Below, one piece after another: positions 1-12,189 of a DNA stretch of 64,000 bases. The position numbers and the translations under genes are program-made. Origin of the DNA: Carya illinoinensis (lineage: Eukaryota; Streptophyta; Magnoliopsida; Fagales; Juglandaceae); contig NC_056757.1 of assembly GCF_018687715.1 (NCBI RefSeq), forward strand, positions 5,121,501-5,185,500. The letters run 5' to 3'. Every line of letters begins with the position of its first letter. Positions within the stretch are counted from its first letter, which is position 1. The notes below the pieces were generated by a model. That model made no database searches. It was not told the origin of the DNA and was given only the letters and a program-made list of their open reading frames with translations.

Positions 1-1632
1 TGGGGTCACTTTTATGGATCGTGGCATGCGATATATACAAGACATTTTGATACATTAAAAGCATAAATCTAATTAGAGAACCTTTTTAACCAATTATGAA
101 ATTCAATAAGTAGAGTAGTCTAGTTTTAGGATCATAGTTTATGAAGGGAAAGTTACTAATTTAAGAAAAATGATTCGTAAAGTTTTAGAGAGTGTAAGTC
201 TTGCATACTCACTTTATAAAAAGTAAATACATTTGAAACTCACATGAAAAAATCTATTTTTAATGGTTTTTAAAGAGGGTGCGCAAGTCTTATACACTGT
301 AACATTATGAGTTTTGCTACTCATCATCCCCCCTTTTACCAAGAGTTTGATAGCTTGATGACATATAACACAGTTCTCCAAATAGAAAACCTTAGTTCAA
401 AACTCCCCACTGCCCTCTATCAAAAAAAAAAGAAAAAATCTCCCTCTTTCTTTCATCATGGCCAAACATATTCATAAAAAGATACAAAGAAAATGACTTC
501 TTTTATAGTCCAAAAAATGATTAATTTCATTTGAATTTCTTTTTTTAAACTTCAATTCAATCAGCATTGAGACAGCCATAATGAGGAAGCAGTCAAATCA
601 CTTATTGGCTATCTAACAAGACATACTACCCAAATTTATATTTCATGAAAATTATTCCAAAAGGCTAAACAAAAACTTAAAGAAAACATAACTATTTGTA
701 TAATGCACCAAATTCATCATAATATATACTTTATTTTGCACTCACTAAATAGTCCTTACATAGATGTGTAAAACAAAAAAGATAAATGAAAAAGATGACA
801 TGACACTATCTTAAAGGAGAGGAAAAATGGTAATTTCGGGATAATTATGATTAGGTTGGTAATTTGAGGTTAACTGTATTTATGTTTTTCTAATTATACC
901 TTAGTTGAACTGAATTTAGACACGTTGGTCCAATCTCAAAACTTGCCACTGAAATGTGACTTCAGGAGGCACTTAGGATCATGATTAAAGGATGCCAAAT
1001 CTGTTGCCATATAGCTTTCTTTGAACGGAGGAAAGGATTATTATTACATCTTTTTTGTGAAGCCAGTTGGCACACGTGTGTCACTGATCATGCTCAGCAC
1101 CAAGCTCACCTCAAAGTAATGATTTTGTCCATCTTCTTCACTCTGGATTAAGAGTCCCCTACCACAGAAATGAACCTTCTTTTTTCTGTTCTCTGTCTGA
1201 CTATGAAAAGCTTCTCTTTTCCTTACTTTTCCTTATATCCATTCATGTTCACTCAGTTTTACATGGGTTCTTTCTCATTAGAAAAAGCCCATGGTGAGCC
1301 ATCCCGCTCGTGCAGTGCATGTTGGTCCAGGCCCATTCAAGCCTACAGATGGAAATTAGCATCTTTAATTCTACTATTCTAGAAAAGAAAACGAAAATGT
1401 ATTATCGAGTATACATGTCACCTGTTGGGGACATATCTGTTTCACCTGCAAATGAAGCTATAGGGGTAGAGCCACATGATACATGTACTAAATTTGCAAT
1501 CACAGTCCTTAGGGGGTGACCCAGTTAGGTTCGCAGTTGGGTGATTCCATTATTGGTTGTAAAAGTTGTAGAAGGGAAAGAGATTTAGCAGCATAAGAAG
1601 TAGTAGCAAAGAGTGAACAGCACTTTCCCCAT
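1..1632. other. Upstream region of the LAX3-like gene
   Basis: This is AT-rich non-coding sequence apart from a SINE-like element at 338-438. It holds a perfect G-box palindrome, CACACGTGTG at 1071-1080, and an auxin-response-type GAGACA (TGTCTC on the minus strand) at 569-574. Both are common plant cis motifs and short enough to occur by chance. The short open frames at 1170-1519 look like chance and have no recognisable product. Confidence 0.5.
338..438 (+). mobile_element. tRNA-derived SINE-like element
   Basis: A Pol III-like A box (TAGCTTGATGACA near 350-362) is followed about 40 nt later by a B-box-like AGTTCAAAAC at 394-403. The unit ends in an A-rich tail after TCTATC at about 422-437. 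This order (degenerate tRNA head, short body, A tail) is that of short plant SINEs. Both boxes deviate from a functional tRNA and no cloverleaf can be folded, so it is not a tRNA gene. The boundaries are approximate and no target-site duplication was established. Confidence 0.45.
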
Positions 1633-1633
1633 C

Positions 1634-1641
1634 TATTTATA
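1634..1641 (+). promoter_or_regulatory. Candidate TATA box of the LAX3-like gene
   Basis: TATTTATA lies about 55 nt upstream of the ATG at 1693, which would give a 5' leader of roughly 25-30 nt. It is the best TATA-like element immediately upstream of the start. The transcription start is inferred, not seen. Confidence 0.4.
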
Positions 1642-1692
1642 GGATAAGCTGAATTAGTCCTTTTCTTCTCCTATATCACAGAGGCTATAACA

Positions 1693-4286
1693 ATGGCTTC
1701 TGAGAAGGTTGAGACTGTTATAGTTGGAAACTATGTTGAAATGGAGCGGGAGGAAGGAGATCCCAAGTTGGGTAAGAGCAAATTATCAAAGCTGTTTTGG
1801 CATGGTGGCTCGGTCTATGATGCTTGGTTTAGTTGTGCTTCTAACCAGGCATGCACTTGTTCATGATCAAGATATAAGATTTCATTGTTTTTGGACTCAG
1901 ATTGTTATGGAAACTTCATTGTTCAGTGGGTTACTTATGTATTTTTTGTGTTATGGAATGCAGGTTGCACAAGTGCTTCTTACACTTCCCTACTCATTTT
2001 CACAACTGGGAATGGCATCAGGAATCATTTTTCAGCTCTTTTATGGGTTGATGGGAAGCTGGACTGCGTACCTTATCAGTGTACTTTATGTTGAGTACAG
2101 AACTAGAAAAGAGAGAGAAAAAGTTGACTTCAGGAATCATGTTATTCAGGCAATTACATCTCTCTCCCATTAATTATTATGCAGCTAGCTAGATTTGGTA
2201 CAAATATTACCTATGAGAAACGGTGCAGAAGAGATGCAAGTTTATCACCATCTGTTCTTTCTTTTTTTTTTTTTCTTTTTTTTGGCTACAAACCAAATTT
2301 CTCTTTTCTGTTTCCAAGATTCTTACTTTGATTGTGGGCAGTGGTTTGAAGTTCTTGATGGGTTGTTGGGGAAACACTGGAGGAATGTAGGCCTCTTTTT
2401 CAACTGCACTTTTCTTCTATTTGGGTCTGTAATTCAATTGATCGCATGTGCAAGGTAATTAAATAGAGAATTTTTCATTGCCATATATATATAACAACAA
2501 TAATTTTCATTTTAATGAAAGAATTATTATATATATGTTGACTGACTCGTATTTTCAATCAACATTATTACTGCAGTAATATATACTACATAAACGACAA
2601 TCTTGACAAGAGAACTTGGACTTATATCTTTGGCGCATGTTGTGCAACAACTGTCTTCATTCCATCATTCCATAATTACAGAGTTTGGTCTTTCTTGGGC
2701 CTTATAATGACCACTTTCACTGCATGGTATCTCACCATTGCTTCCCTTGTCCACGGGCAGGTAAAAATCAGACTGTAATATATGAATTTAGATCAATAAA
2801 ATTAAAAAAAGTGAATACATGCACAATTTCTTTCTCAGGATCTATTTTTCTTACATCTTTTGCTATCCTATATCTGCTCCTGTAGGTAGAGGGAGTGAAG
2901 CACTCAGGACCAGCCCAAATGGTTCTCTACTTCACCGGGGCCACCAACATTCTCTACACCTTTGGTGGGCATGCTGTCACAGTGTGAGGATTTACTAATA
3001 TTTCTAGGGTCATTCTATTTGTAAGTAGGTGTAGAGGACACCCCTCCACACGCTTATATAGTAGCTACCAAATACTATGGTATTTGATTTGAGAAATGTA
3101 ATTATATGTCAGTAGTGCAGAGGGTGCATCTTCTACACTAACTTGCAAATATAATTTTTCTGTGAGACTCACACGCACATGTACAATGTGCCAGCATGTG
3201 TATACAACCATACACGTATGCATGACAGCCAATGTTCATTGGAAACTATTCACCTTCAGAGGGAACACTTTTTATTGAGAAGCTGGTACGAAGCACGTGG
3301 AGTATGCTGAGTTGTATGTTGTCCATATTGAGCATGGACAAGCACTCAAGTCTATGATTAATTGCACAGGCACTCGTGAATGTGAAATTTTTTTGTTAAC
3401 GGGGGAATTGAATTTACATTGCAGGGAGATTATGCATGCAATGTGGAAGCCTCAGAAATTCAAGCTAATATACTTGATAGCAACACTATATGTGCTCACT
3501 TTAACTTTACCATCAGCTTCTGCTGTCTACTGGGCTTTCGGGGACTTGCTTCTCAACCATGCCAATGCTCTCTCTTTGCTCCCAAGGACTGGATTTAGAG
3601 ACACTGCTGTCATTCTTATGCTTATTCACCAGGTTATAAATATTACAGTTATATAGGCTTAAGTATTAATGGAATCATTAATTCACTTTGAACCTAAGAA
3701 TTTTGGCTTTCCTTGCAGTTCATAACATTTGGGTTTGCTTGCACCCCACTGTACTTTGTGTGGGAGAAATTCATTAGAATGCATGATACAAAGAGCATGT
3801 TCAAGAGAGCTATAGCCAGACTCCCTGTGGTGATCCCCATATGGTTCCTCGCAGTTATTTTTCCTTTCTTTGGCCCCATCAACTCAACTGTTGGATCTCT
3901 TCTGGTCAGCTTCACCGTTTACATAATTCCTGCCCTAGCACACATGGTGACCTTTGCTTCTGCATCTGCCAGAGAGGTTTGCTTTTGGCTAAAACAAGTT
4001 TTCATTTTTCTTAGGAAAACCTTTATTTATCATTTATATGAAGATTTTTAAGACAGACAAACCTAATTTGTTTTCTTATTGTTCTTGACAGAATGCAGTG
4101 GAGAGACCACCATCATTCATAGGAAGTTGGGCAGGATTGTACACCATGAACATCTTTGTGGTGGTGTGGGTATTGATTGTAGGTTTTGGGTTTGGAGGAT
4201 GGGCAAGCATACTCAATTTCATTCGACAAGTTGATACCTTTGGTCTATTCACCAAGTGCTACCAGTGTCCCCCACACAAGGCTTGA
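1693..4286 (+). CDS. LAX3: Auxin influx carrier, AUX1/LAX family (LAX3-like)
   Basis: This encodes a plasma-membrane auxin/H+ symporter that moves IAA into cells (amino-acid/auxin permease family). CDS exons are 1693-1848, 1964-2149, 2342-2454, 2577-2760, 2886-2983, 3425-3632, 3719-3976 and 4092-4286; all join in frame to 465 aa, within the usual LAX size. Family blocks are intact: FWHGGSVYDAWFSCASNQ (residues 35-52), LLTLPYSFSQLGM, YVEYRTRKEREK, HVIQWFEVLDGLLGKHWRN, IPSFHNYRVWSFLG, FGGHAVTVEIMHAMWKPQ, and the C-terminus DTFGLFTKCYQCPPHKA. The short N-terminus with NYVEMEREE, the TGFRDTAVILMLIHQ segment and the CPPHKA end favour LAX3 over AUX1 or LAX2. The start is the first ATG after the TATA-like box and matches the family N-terminus. 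Introns 1 and 2 have GC rather than GT donors. No coding damage is visible, so the gene looks functional. Confidence 0.95.
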
Positions 4287-4611
4287 TGATCAGCAGATTC
4301 CCTTCCTGCTTTTTAAAAGGCTTTTACAAATTAAGTATACATATGTAAGCGTGCAAAGTGATTGGCATTTGAAACCTTTTCTTCCTTGATCTTCTTCTCC
4401 CCCTCCATGGCCCCTGGCCTTTTGTAGAAGCAATTGCTGATTGGTTTACAGAGGTGTGATGGCCATCATGGCCACCCTAATCAGACTTACCTACAATTGT
4501 AACCTGTGTGCGGATTAATCATCATTTTTCTTCTTTTTGAAATGCAACTTCCTTGTTTTTTTTGTCGGATGCATACAACTGAATTCCTTTTGATCATCTC
4601 GAGTTCTTGAT

Positions 4612-4617
4612 AATAAA
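4612..4617 (+). terminator. Candidate poly(A) signal of the LAX3-like gene
   Basis: A canonical AATAAA lies about 325 nt past the stop codon, after a T-rich stretch. Plant poly(A) signals are loose, so the real cleavage site needs transcript data. Confidence 0.35.
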
Positions 4618-7322
4618 GGGATGGCACACTAGAACATGACCTAGCTAGTCTGAGAACCAAGTGAGCAGAGCTGTTTTTCTGTTTCTTTTCCTTGTTTTGT
4701 TTTTGTCCCCCAGCTGCAATATCCAGGAAATTCTCTCAGCGGTTGATGAGATACTAAGATTAGGTCATTAGTCATATGTATCTTAGCTCATGCATACTTT
4801 CAAGCTGGTAGTGATATTCTTTATTTCCCTTTTTTTTTTTTTTATATATATCTTCTTAGTCCATCTGAAAAAGTAAAGTTGTTGTTAACCATCTAAAACC
4901 ACTAGTCGCGTGAACAGTGCATGAGCAATAACCTCCCTTCTTTGTATAATGCATTATTCCTGTGAGTTTAGCATCACAGCTCTTCAAAACCAATATTATC
5001 TATGGCCAACTTTATTTGGAAAGTTGCATGAGAAGGTCTAGTACTAGAAGCACCAAACTGATAATGACAGTGCCATGGAGTACTTGACCAAAAGGACATG
5101 CAACTTTAGGTTCAATTTTCCACATATTCATTAGGTTCTTCTCATCAGATAACTCTTTACACATTAGCAAGACCAAAAACCTCACCATCTTTGTTTTAAG
5201 TAATCAAAAAGCTCCATCTGGTGTGAAAAGTTGGCATGGAGTTGGAAAGGAGAGTGGTGCCAGAACCATTATGAGTGATGATGGTCTTTGTTTTGAACCG
5301 AATGATGTAAGGGACTAATAATTTAGGGCCATGTGAAGTACTTTATTTTGGCTCCTATCACATAACCCAAATGAGCAAATTGTGCGTTCTTTAGACATGC
5401 ACTAATCGACAAAAAGAATGAGCAAATTGTGAATTCAGCCGTTTATCAATTGTAAATTTAGCAAATTATACATGACACTTGAAAAAAGTACAGGGTTTCT
5501 TCTCCAACTTTCTCCCCCCTCCCTTTTATTTATTTTTCTTTGAGAAGTTGATGTATAAAGATCCAATAATATAGGGCTATTCTGATGAGAAAAAAAGGGT
5601 TAAAAACATGGAGAAAAAGGCTTGAAAAGCAAGCAATATTATTGATGCCCACCATACCTATCCCACATGAAACTCGTACGTAAAAGCAGTGCTTTCATAC
5701 ACCAAACCCTGTAGAATTGAGTGTGAGAGAAAGGAAAAGGCAGCTCAAGGGATAGAATTGGGTGTCTACAGTGACAGAAAAAATGGTTCTGGGTCTGATA
5801 TCGTGTCCTCCCTACTGACTTAGTTTGACCAAGATTTTCCAGGTCATCAATTGGGTAGGTGGTGGGGTCATGGTAAAACATGACAAGTTTTTTGACCAAG
5901 AACTGTTTTTTGGTGGGTGTTTTTTTAAGGTACGTTACGTTTATTTTCTTCTGCTTTTCAAGAGCAATGAACTTTGCGTGATCCTAAAAGAGAAGTGCTT
6001 TTGACCAGCAATTGATTTATTTATTTTCTTTACTTATGAGACTATGAAATCAATTTTTAGAGGAGTTCTTTTGACTGGCTATTTAACTTTTTGATGTCCA
6101 TCTCTTTGTCTGTTTATGGTTTTGTGAAGAAATAGAAACAAATTTTTCTTAACATCTAACAAATAGGTATATAAGCAATTATTCATACCCTATTTATAAA
6201 ATACAGAAAAATTACTTATATCCCACTACATATTGGACTGTAATCTGAGCAACATGAATCTTTTTTTTTTTTTTTTTTTTCAACAGATTTATATAATGCA
6301 GATATATATATCTTGAAATTCCACATCCATAACAGATCTTCCCTTTTAAGATTTGTAGATTTGGACGACATATTATTGAGATTTCCACTTTCTCTCTCAA
6401 GATTTTTGCCAAATTATTAATGACCCACCACCTTACCTCAAAAGTTTTGGCCAAATCACTAACTAAACCCACCGTACAGCCACCTGTGAAGTGACATGTG
6501 CCATCTATTAATTATAAAAAATTTTTTATATCACATTATCTATTTCACTTTTATCTTATTATAAAAAATGTAATATATTTATCATTATTAAATAATTCTT
6601 TATTTGATTATTCTTTATCATTTAATAATGATAAATGTATCACATTTTATATAGTAAAATAAAAATAAAATAAAAGTATAGTATATAATATTATTTATTA
6701 TTTATATATCCCGTGGAGAGTGGAAAAAGACATCCAAACGCTCGTACTCATCTTTTTCTTTTACACCCTGTCAGTTGATGAATGCTTCCAATCAAGGGCA
6801 TGCAGGGAAGGGGAAGGGGGGATGTTGCCGTGTTTGATCAAACTCGAGATGGGCCATGGGAATTTCTTGCAAAGCATAAGGCTGCTATTTCTGAAGTACA
6901 CTGATTCTTATATTGGTTCTTCAGGACCTGTCTTTGTCCAAATCTTCACAAAGTCTACACAATACAGTGTTAATTATCTATACCAATTGGAGCATTAGCT
7001 TTCGAGTAGGCAAAGTTTAGTTAAAAATCCAATTTTCCTGTACTAACTACCAACTTTTGAAAACATCATGCTTCCTACTCCTTTTAAGTATTTGTTTACT
7101 CCATTTGTAAATATAAATAGAACTTCCCGAAAAAATATTCAAATTTACTACAATGGTTAGATACACTTGGAAAGCAGCAGTAAGAAGCTCAAAAATCACT
7201 GTAACTGTGTGTTGGGCACAGATTTGCCAGGCCCAAATGTACAGACGGTCCACCAGAGAAAAAAGCCCATTAATTCAAACCCACCAAGTGTGAACTTTTA
7301 ATAATTCTGAAAAATATAGATG
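4618..7322. other. Intergenic spacer, LAX3 to Copia A
   Basis: No gene is recognisable here. The spacer is AT-rich with poly-T runs (near 4829 and 6262) and a palindromic MITE-like element at about 6538-6690. The open frames on both strands (5639-5899, 6212-6472, 6720-6998) show no family resemblance. Confidence 0.6.
6538..6690. mobile_element. Foldback, MITE-like inverted repeat
   Basis: ATTTATCATTATTAAA at about 6577 is the exact inverse complement of TTTAATAATGATAAAT at about 6621. Outside these arms the two flanks stay complementary for roughly 45 nt more (left arm from about 6545, right arm to about 6685). The structure is a near-perfect AT-rich hairpin with a loop of about 30 nt and no coding content. 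This is typical of small non-autonomous DNA transposons. Termini and target-site duplication were not resolved. Confidence 0.5.
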
Positions 7323-7587
7323 TGTTATAAACTGACTTGTATGACTATCTTTAGCCGTCAATTATGACGGCCCGTAGTCGTTATAATTGACCATCCTTAA
7401 CAGTCAATTATGACTACTCGCAACCGTCATAATTGACCGTCCTTAGCCGTCAATTATGACGGCCAAGACCGCCATATATATGGGTATCATTCAAGATTTT
7501 CAAAATTGAATAACAAGCACCTCTCTCTCTCTCTCTATATTTTTCTCTAAGTGCGGCCAATACCAACAATATTAAAGTTTCATAACA
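7323..7587 (+). repeat. 5' LTR of Copia A
   Basis: This 265-bp LTR has TG...CA ends. Its left half consists of alternating motifs GTCAATTATGAC and GTCATAATTGAC, which are inverse complements of each other, so the U3 region can form several hairpins. A CT microsatellite follows at about 7521. It is about 50 bp shorter than the 3' LTR because the 3' copy has an extra palindromic unit. Confidence 0.8.
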
Positions 7588-8189
7588 CGTTATCAGCACG
7601 AGGTTCTGTTGATTTTGAAGTTAGTGGTCTTCTACTTCAAGTAAGTTTTTCAATATATTATTTGCAATCCCCAATGTAAGTATTAAAGATTATATTCCTT
7701 ACTATTACTTGATAAAGTTATATATTTATTCACATAGTTTATATACAAATTCTATTTATTTTTTATACTTGTTATGAATTATTGATGATAAGATTCATCT
7801 TGGAATAGAAATTGAGCATCCCTAAAGGATCGCTCTAAACCAATAATTTTATTGAGTATCTTATATTAAGATTCATTTTGGAATACAAATGGAGCATCCC
7901 TGAAGGATCGTCCTAAACCAATAATTTTATTAAGTATCTCATAATAAAAAATCTATTGATTCTGTGAGATATTTTAAGGGAGTAATACTTGTACCAAAAG
8001 ATTGAGATTCTCTCAAAAACTCATTATGATTAATGCATCTAAAGTTGCATAATTGAAATCGTGTAGATAAAAGCTACTAAAAAATATATGTTTAAAATGA
8101 ATGCCTCAAATTTGCTCATGAATTAGCAATACAGTATCGAGTGCGAAAGTTTACAAGATATTCTAACTTTTAAGATATCCTAAATTTAT

Positions 8190-8460
8190 ATCTTGTATTC
8201 TAGTGGCTGAGCAAAATAATAAGTTTTTGTTAAGAAATCATGAATCACGTTCTACTAGTGAAAACATCATTCCCTGAAGTGAATAGTATTGGATTTATAT
8301 CATTCCTAGAAGCAAATGGTGTATTTTTTCAAAGAAACCAAGAGCTTGGACGTACTAATGAATATCTTTATAATACTTCTATAATTTTGAGCCAGAAGCT
8401 CGTATTAAAAAAAACTACTAGCTTTCTCTTTGAAATGATATTATACAATTATTGAATCAA
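8190..8460 (+). pseudogene. Copia A gag remnant
   Basis: A short recognisable gag segment (VAEQNNKFLLRNHESR, 8202-8250) matches the region just before the zinc knuckle in plant Copia Gag proteins. It continues through an open stretch at 8240-8455 with an ELGRTNEYLYN-like tail. No zinc knuckle survives and stops interrupt both sides, so it is a decayed fragment. Confidence 0.55.
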
Positions 8461-8755
8461 ATATTATGATGCATCAAAAGTGATATGATTCAAAATATTT
8501 GTATGTTTTTCATGATTATCTTGATCATCCAAAATTAATTACGATAAGTCAAATAATTTTCATATGGACGTCTATAAAAGAATCAAAAGATTATTTTATT
8601 ATAAAATCTTCCCACCATGAGTGGAAAGAAAAATTTGTTAGAAGCAAATAAAATGAAATAATTCGACGTTATCTTGATTATCATAAGTGAACTGGAAGTT
8701 CGAATGATAATTAATTTATGGATGTAATAAGATAAAAATGTCTCATATTTCAGCT

Positions 8756-9870
8756 GCTAAAATTCCAGCGAGGAATGAAGTCCTTGTAGGACAATTAAGA
8801 AATTTAGCAATCTAATGAACATAAGACATGTCTAAAAACGTGGGAGACTTATTGATACAAAAGATAAAGCATCTTGAAAGAGAAAGCACAAAGAAAATAA
8901 ATTGGTGCTCCTAAAAAGGCCATACCCACAAAACAAGCAATAAGATCCATCCAAACTTTCTATACAAAATTTTCTCATAATAAAAAATCCTGAAGAGTAT
9001 AATCCTCCTGAAGAGTATCTCCTAAAGAATAATCCTCTTGAAGAGGAAACTACTGAAGAGTACCTCTTAAGGAGGTTTTTCATGAAATGTCTTCCCTTGA
9101 AGAGGGACATGTACTTGAAAATAACGAGATCTCGATACATTTCATGAGTATTGGATAAATTCTGGATAGAAATAAAGCCGTTGTCGACAACGTATTTTTA
9201 TATAAGATGGCACTTGACATTACCAGAAGTAATGAAGAAAGTGAGCCAAGAATCGTCGAAGAATACTGACGTAAAAGTATTTGCTAAAATAGAAAGAAAC
9301 AATTCCTGCAGAATTGATATCATTTATAAAATGTGATACATATGGACTTGTAGTCCAAACACCTAAGAGGTGATGCTTGTTGAATATCAGTGGATATTTG
9401 TATAAAAGAAATGGAAATGTGATATATAAATAACGAGTCGGTTTCTCGCAGAGATAATATTGATATGCTTTTGAAGTTGATAAAATTATATTGATATTTT
9501 TATTAGCTTGATAGTTACCGAGAGTTTTGGTATGCATGATTAATTGCATATTTATACGGATCACTAGATATGAAATGCATTAAACATATAGTCCTGAAGT
9601 ACTTATTCTATAAAGTTTCAAAAATCCTTATATGATCTAAAACAATCTAAACGCATGTGGAACAAGTTATTTTTCATATATTTTCAGTATTTATATTAGC
9701 TTTTATTGCAGTTTATATAGATGATTTAAATGTCATTGAGACTCCAGAAGAGCTTATAAAAACTGTACATATTTGAAATATAAATCAGAAACCCTTTCGG
9801 CTTCAAGGGGGAGATGAATGAAATTATTAGTTCTAAAGTACCATCTCTTAAATGCAATTAGCGTTTCAAA
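8756..9870 (+). pseudogene. Copia A integrase C-terminus and reverse transcriptase remnant
   Basis: Pieces in three frames follow the Copia order: an IPARNEVLVGQL motif (about 8758), a lysine-rich linker, and a VVQTPK motif (about 9352). These are followed by an RT core with AVYIDDLNVIETPEEL (about 9708-9760), in which the Y-x-D-D active-site signature is still readable. After it the sequence jumps to a QGGDE-like segment at about 9805, so roughly 300 bp of RT is missing. Many stops are present; nothing here is functional. Confidence 0.7.
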
Positions 9871-9899
9871 TTATTACGGTTTTGTAAAAATGTGCATTA

Positions 9900-11170
9900 T
9901 TAAAGGAGAAATAAAATGTAGTATACAAAACATCTACCAGAAGATAGAAACACAATATGAATATTCGTAAAATATTACTTTATTATCTCGAAACAAAATT
10001 ATAGAAATTTGAAGCTCTTCGCCTCATTTTTTAAACGGTCTTACTTTTCAAAAATTTGTGTGACATCCTTATCTAAAGGAGTAGCCAATCGAAAAAAAGA
10101 GTCAAGTAAGGATTTTAAATTCTTATTCTCTTTCTTTATTGCTCCTATTTTCATGTTGGATTTCAAAAGAAGTCGTTAAAGGATAGAAATTTTCTCGTTG
10201 AGTTTGTCAACCTCACAAGTTTTGAATTGTAGTCGCTGAGAAAATGCGATAATGGTTAATGAGTATCGGGTACCGAAACTCACAAGCTCGTAGATAGCAT
10301 CATTATCTAACATATTAGTCAGATTATTATTGTATTGCATTATAGCACCTATGGTAGAAGAAAAAACAAATGGTGAATGAGGTGTAGAACACCTCATATA
10401 TTGGTCATGAGAATATTGCTGGGTCATTGCAAAGTAAGAATGCAGAAAGAGATTACAGAGTGAGAATGTAGACTAATTACAAAAAAATAAAGAAAATGGG
10501 ATGCGAATGAAGACGAGCTGAATATTTCTTTTATAGAGAAAATTATGAAAGAAAGATAAAATTACATATATTGATAGAAGATACGCTAAACAAAGATATC
10601 CTACAGATATTTATTAGGCTGTGAAATTAAAAGCAGCTTGTCTCTACTCTCTTTGAAGTTAGACTTTTTCAGATATTCACGGCGAGATTAAATGCAGCTT
10701 GTCTTTATTCTCTAAGCATTTGGATTTCTTCAAATATCCGTTGCTGCTGATCTTGAAAATCACGGGCATACTGTTTTAGCCCCTTATTTCCTCCTTCAGT
10801 TTCTTATTCTTACGACTCTTCGCAGAGAGTTTCTAACACAATTAACATATTTGATTATTGAGTTGGTTGACCTCATTCAATTTAGCTAATAAACTTCGAG
10901 ACATGGTCATAACAGAGGCAAAATATTGAACACTAAGAAATCTTGATTCTGAAACGACATCAGAATAAATCATTCCAGAAAAATGAATATCTGCTCCTAT
11001 CATAAGAGTAACATCATCAGGTAAGTAAAATGAAGGACAAAGTATCTCTATTGCTTCACAGCATCTCTCATGAAGCATCTATCTACAAGAGACAAGAGAT
11101 GTAGCATCATAGCCCTGTGGCGCCTGACAGCTACATAAGAGGTATAAAATCCTACGGTACTTATCTGATC
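9900..11170 (-). other. Unidentified antisense ORF block inside Copia A
   Basis: On the minus strand two open frames, 11078-10842 (78 aa) and 10427-10176 (83 aa), share a layout: a hydrophobic head, then a coiled-coil-like tail (KLNEVNQLNNQI and KTCEVDKLNEKISIL). Charged KENKN/KKLKEE-type stretches continue past the stops. A further in-register piece ending QAPQGYDATSLVSC lies upstream (11150-11080). The 10427 ORF is preceded by TATAAAAG (about 10530, minus) and a roughly 100-nt leader, as in a real transcription unit. I do not recognise the family. It may be a captured or nested element, or an antisense gene of the retrotransposon; both ORFs look truncated. Confidence 0.4.
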
Positions 11171-11319
11171 TAAAAAGGTGGCCACTATTTTTGTTGAATA
11201 TGGAGGTTGGTGGCTTAATTTTGATGACTTCTCCACTAACTATGTTATTTACAAGAACTCCAGAAGAGCACAACTCCAAAAGATTAGTGAATTTAATGTT
11301 AAAACGGTCTTAAATCAAT

Positions 11320-11935
11320 ATGGCGAATTTGTTTACCAAAATATTACCAACTGCATCATTTAAAAAGTTGGTACACAATATTGAGATGCATCAACCAAAT
11401 ACCTTTCACTATAAAGTCTTGAAGAACTTTTACATGAACAAAGCTCATCTTCTGAGTACTCCAATGGTTGTTCGATCATTTGATGTGCAGAAAGACTCAT
11501 TTGTCCTTGTAAAGATGATGAAGAAATTCTTGGTTCTAAAGTATCTTATCTCAGTACAATTGGAGTTCTGGTGTATCTTGCAAATTACACTCAATCTGAT
11601 ATTGCATTTTTAATTAATTTATTTATAAAATATAGTTCCGCACCAATTCGAAGACATTGGAATGATATTAAACATGTCATTTGTTACCTTCGAGATACGA
11701 TTGATATGTAATTATTTTATCAATATGGATCAAGTCCACGATTAGTTGGATATACGGATGCAAGTTATCTTTCATATTCACACATAGAGATCATTGCAAT
11801 TCATGAGAAGAAATGTGAAATTGATATCAAAAAGATATAATCAAGTGATAATCTAACAGATTTATTCACTAAAGCATTACCAACTGCAACATTTAAGAAG
11901 ATTGTGTAAAACATTGAAATGTAGAGACTTGAAGA
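11320..11935 (+). pseudogene. Copia A second pol segment (RT end plus RNase H)
   Basis: The segment opens with an RNase H C-terminal motif, NLFTKILPTASFKKLVHNIEM, fused directly to RT-end sequence (KVLKNFYMNKAHLLSTPM). It continues through HWNDIKHVICYLRDT (about 11653), VGYTDASY (about 11748) and a second RNase H tail, DNLTDLFTKALPTATFKK (about 11850-11905). The RNase H tail therefore occurs twice, with the first copy upstream of its normal place. Stops and frameshifts are frequent. This looks like recombination between two related Copia copies. Confidence 0.65.
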
Positions 11936-12189
11936 CCTATTATCATGCATTTTTCAGGGAAGTAATGTTTTCAAGACTTGTACTGATTGTACTTTTTTTC
12001 TTTCGCTAAGGTTTTTTCCCATTGGGTTTTCCTTTGCAAGGTTTTAATGAGGCAATCATAGAGCGTTTGACGGTACACATGAATACTGTACTCTTTTTCC
12101 TTTACTATTGATTTTTTTTCCCACAGGATTTTTCTTTGACAAGGTTTTAACGAGGTATATTCTTTATATGTGGTCATCCAAGGAGGGAG

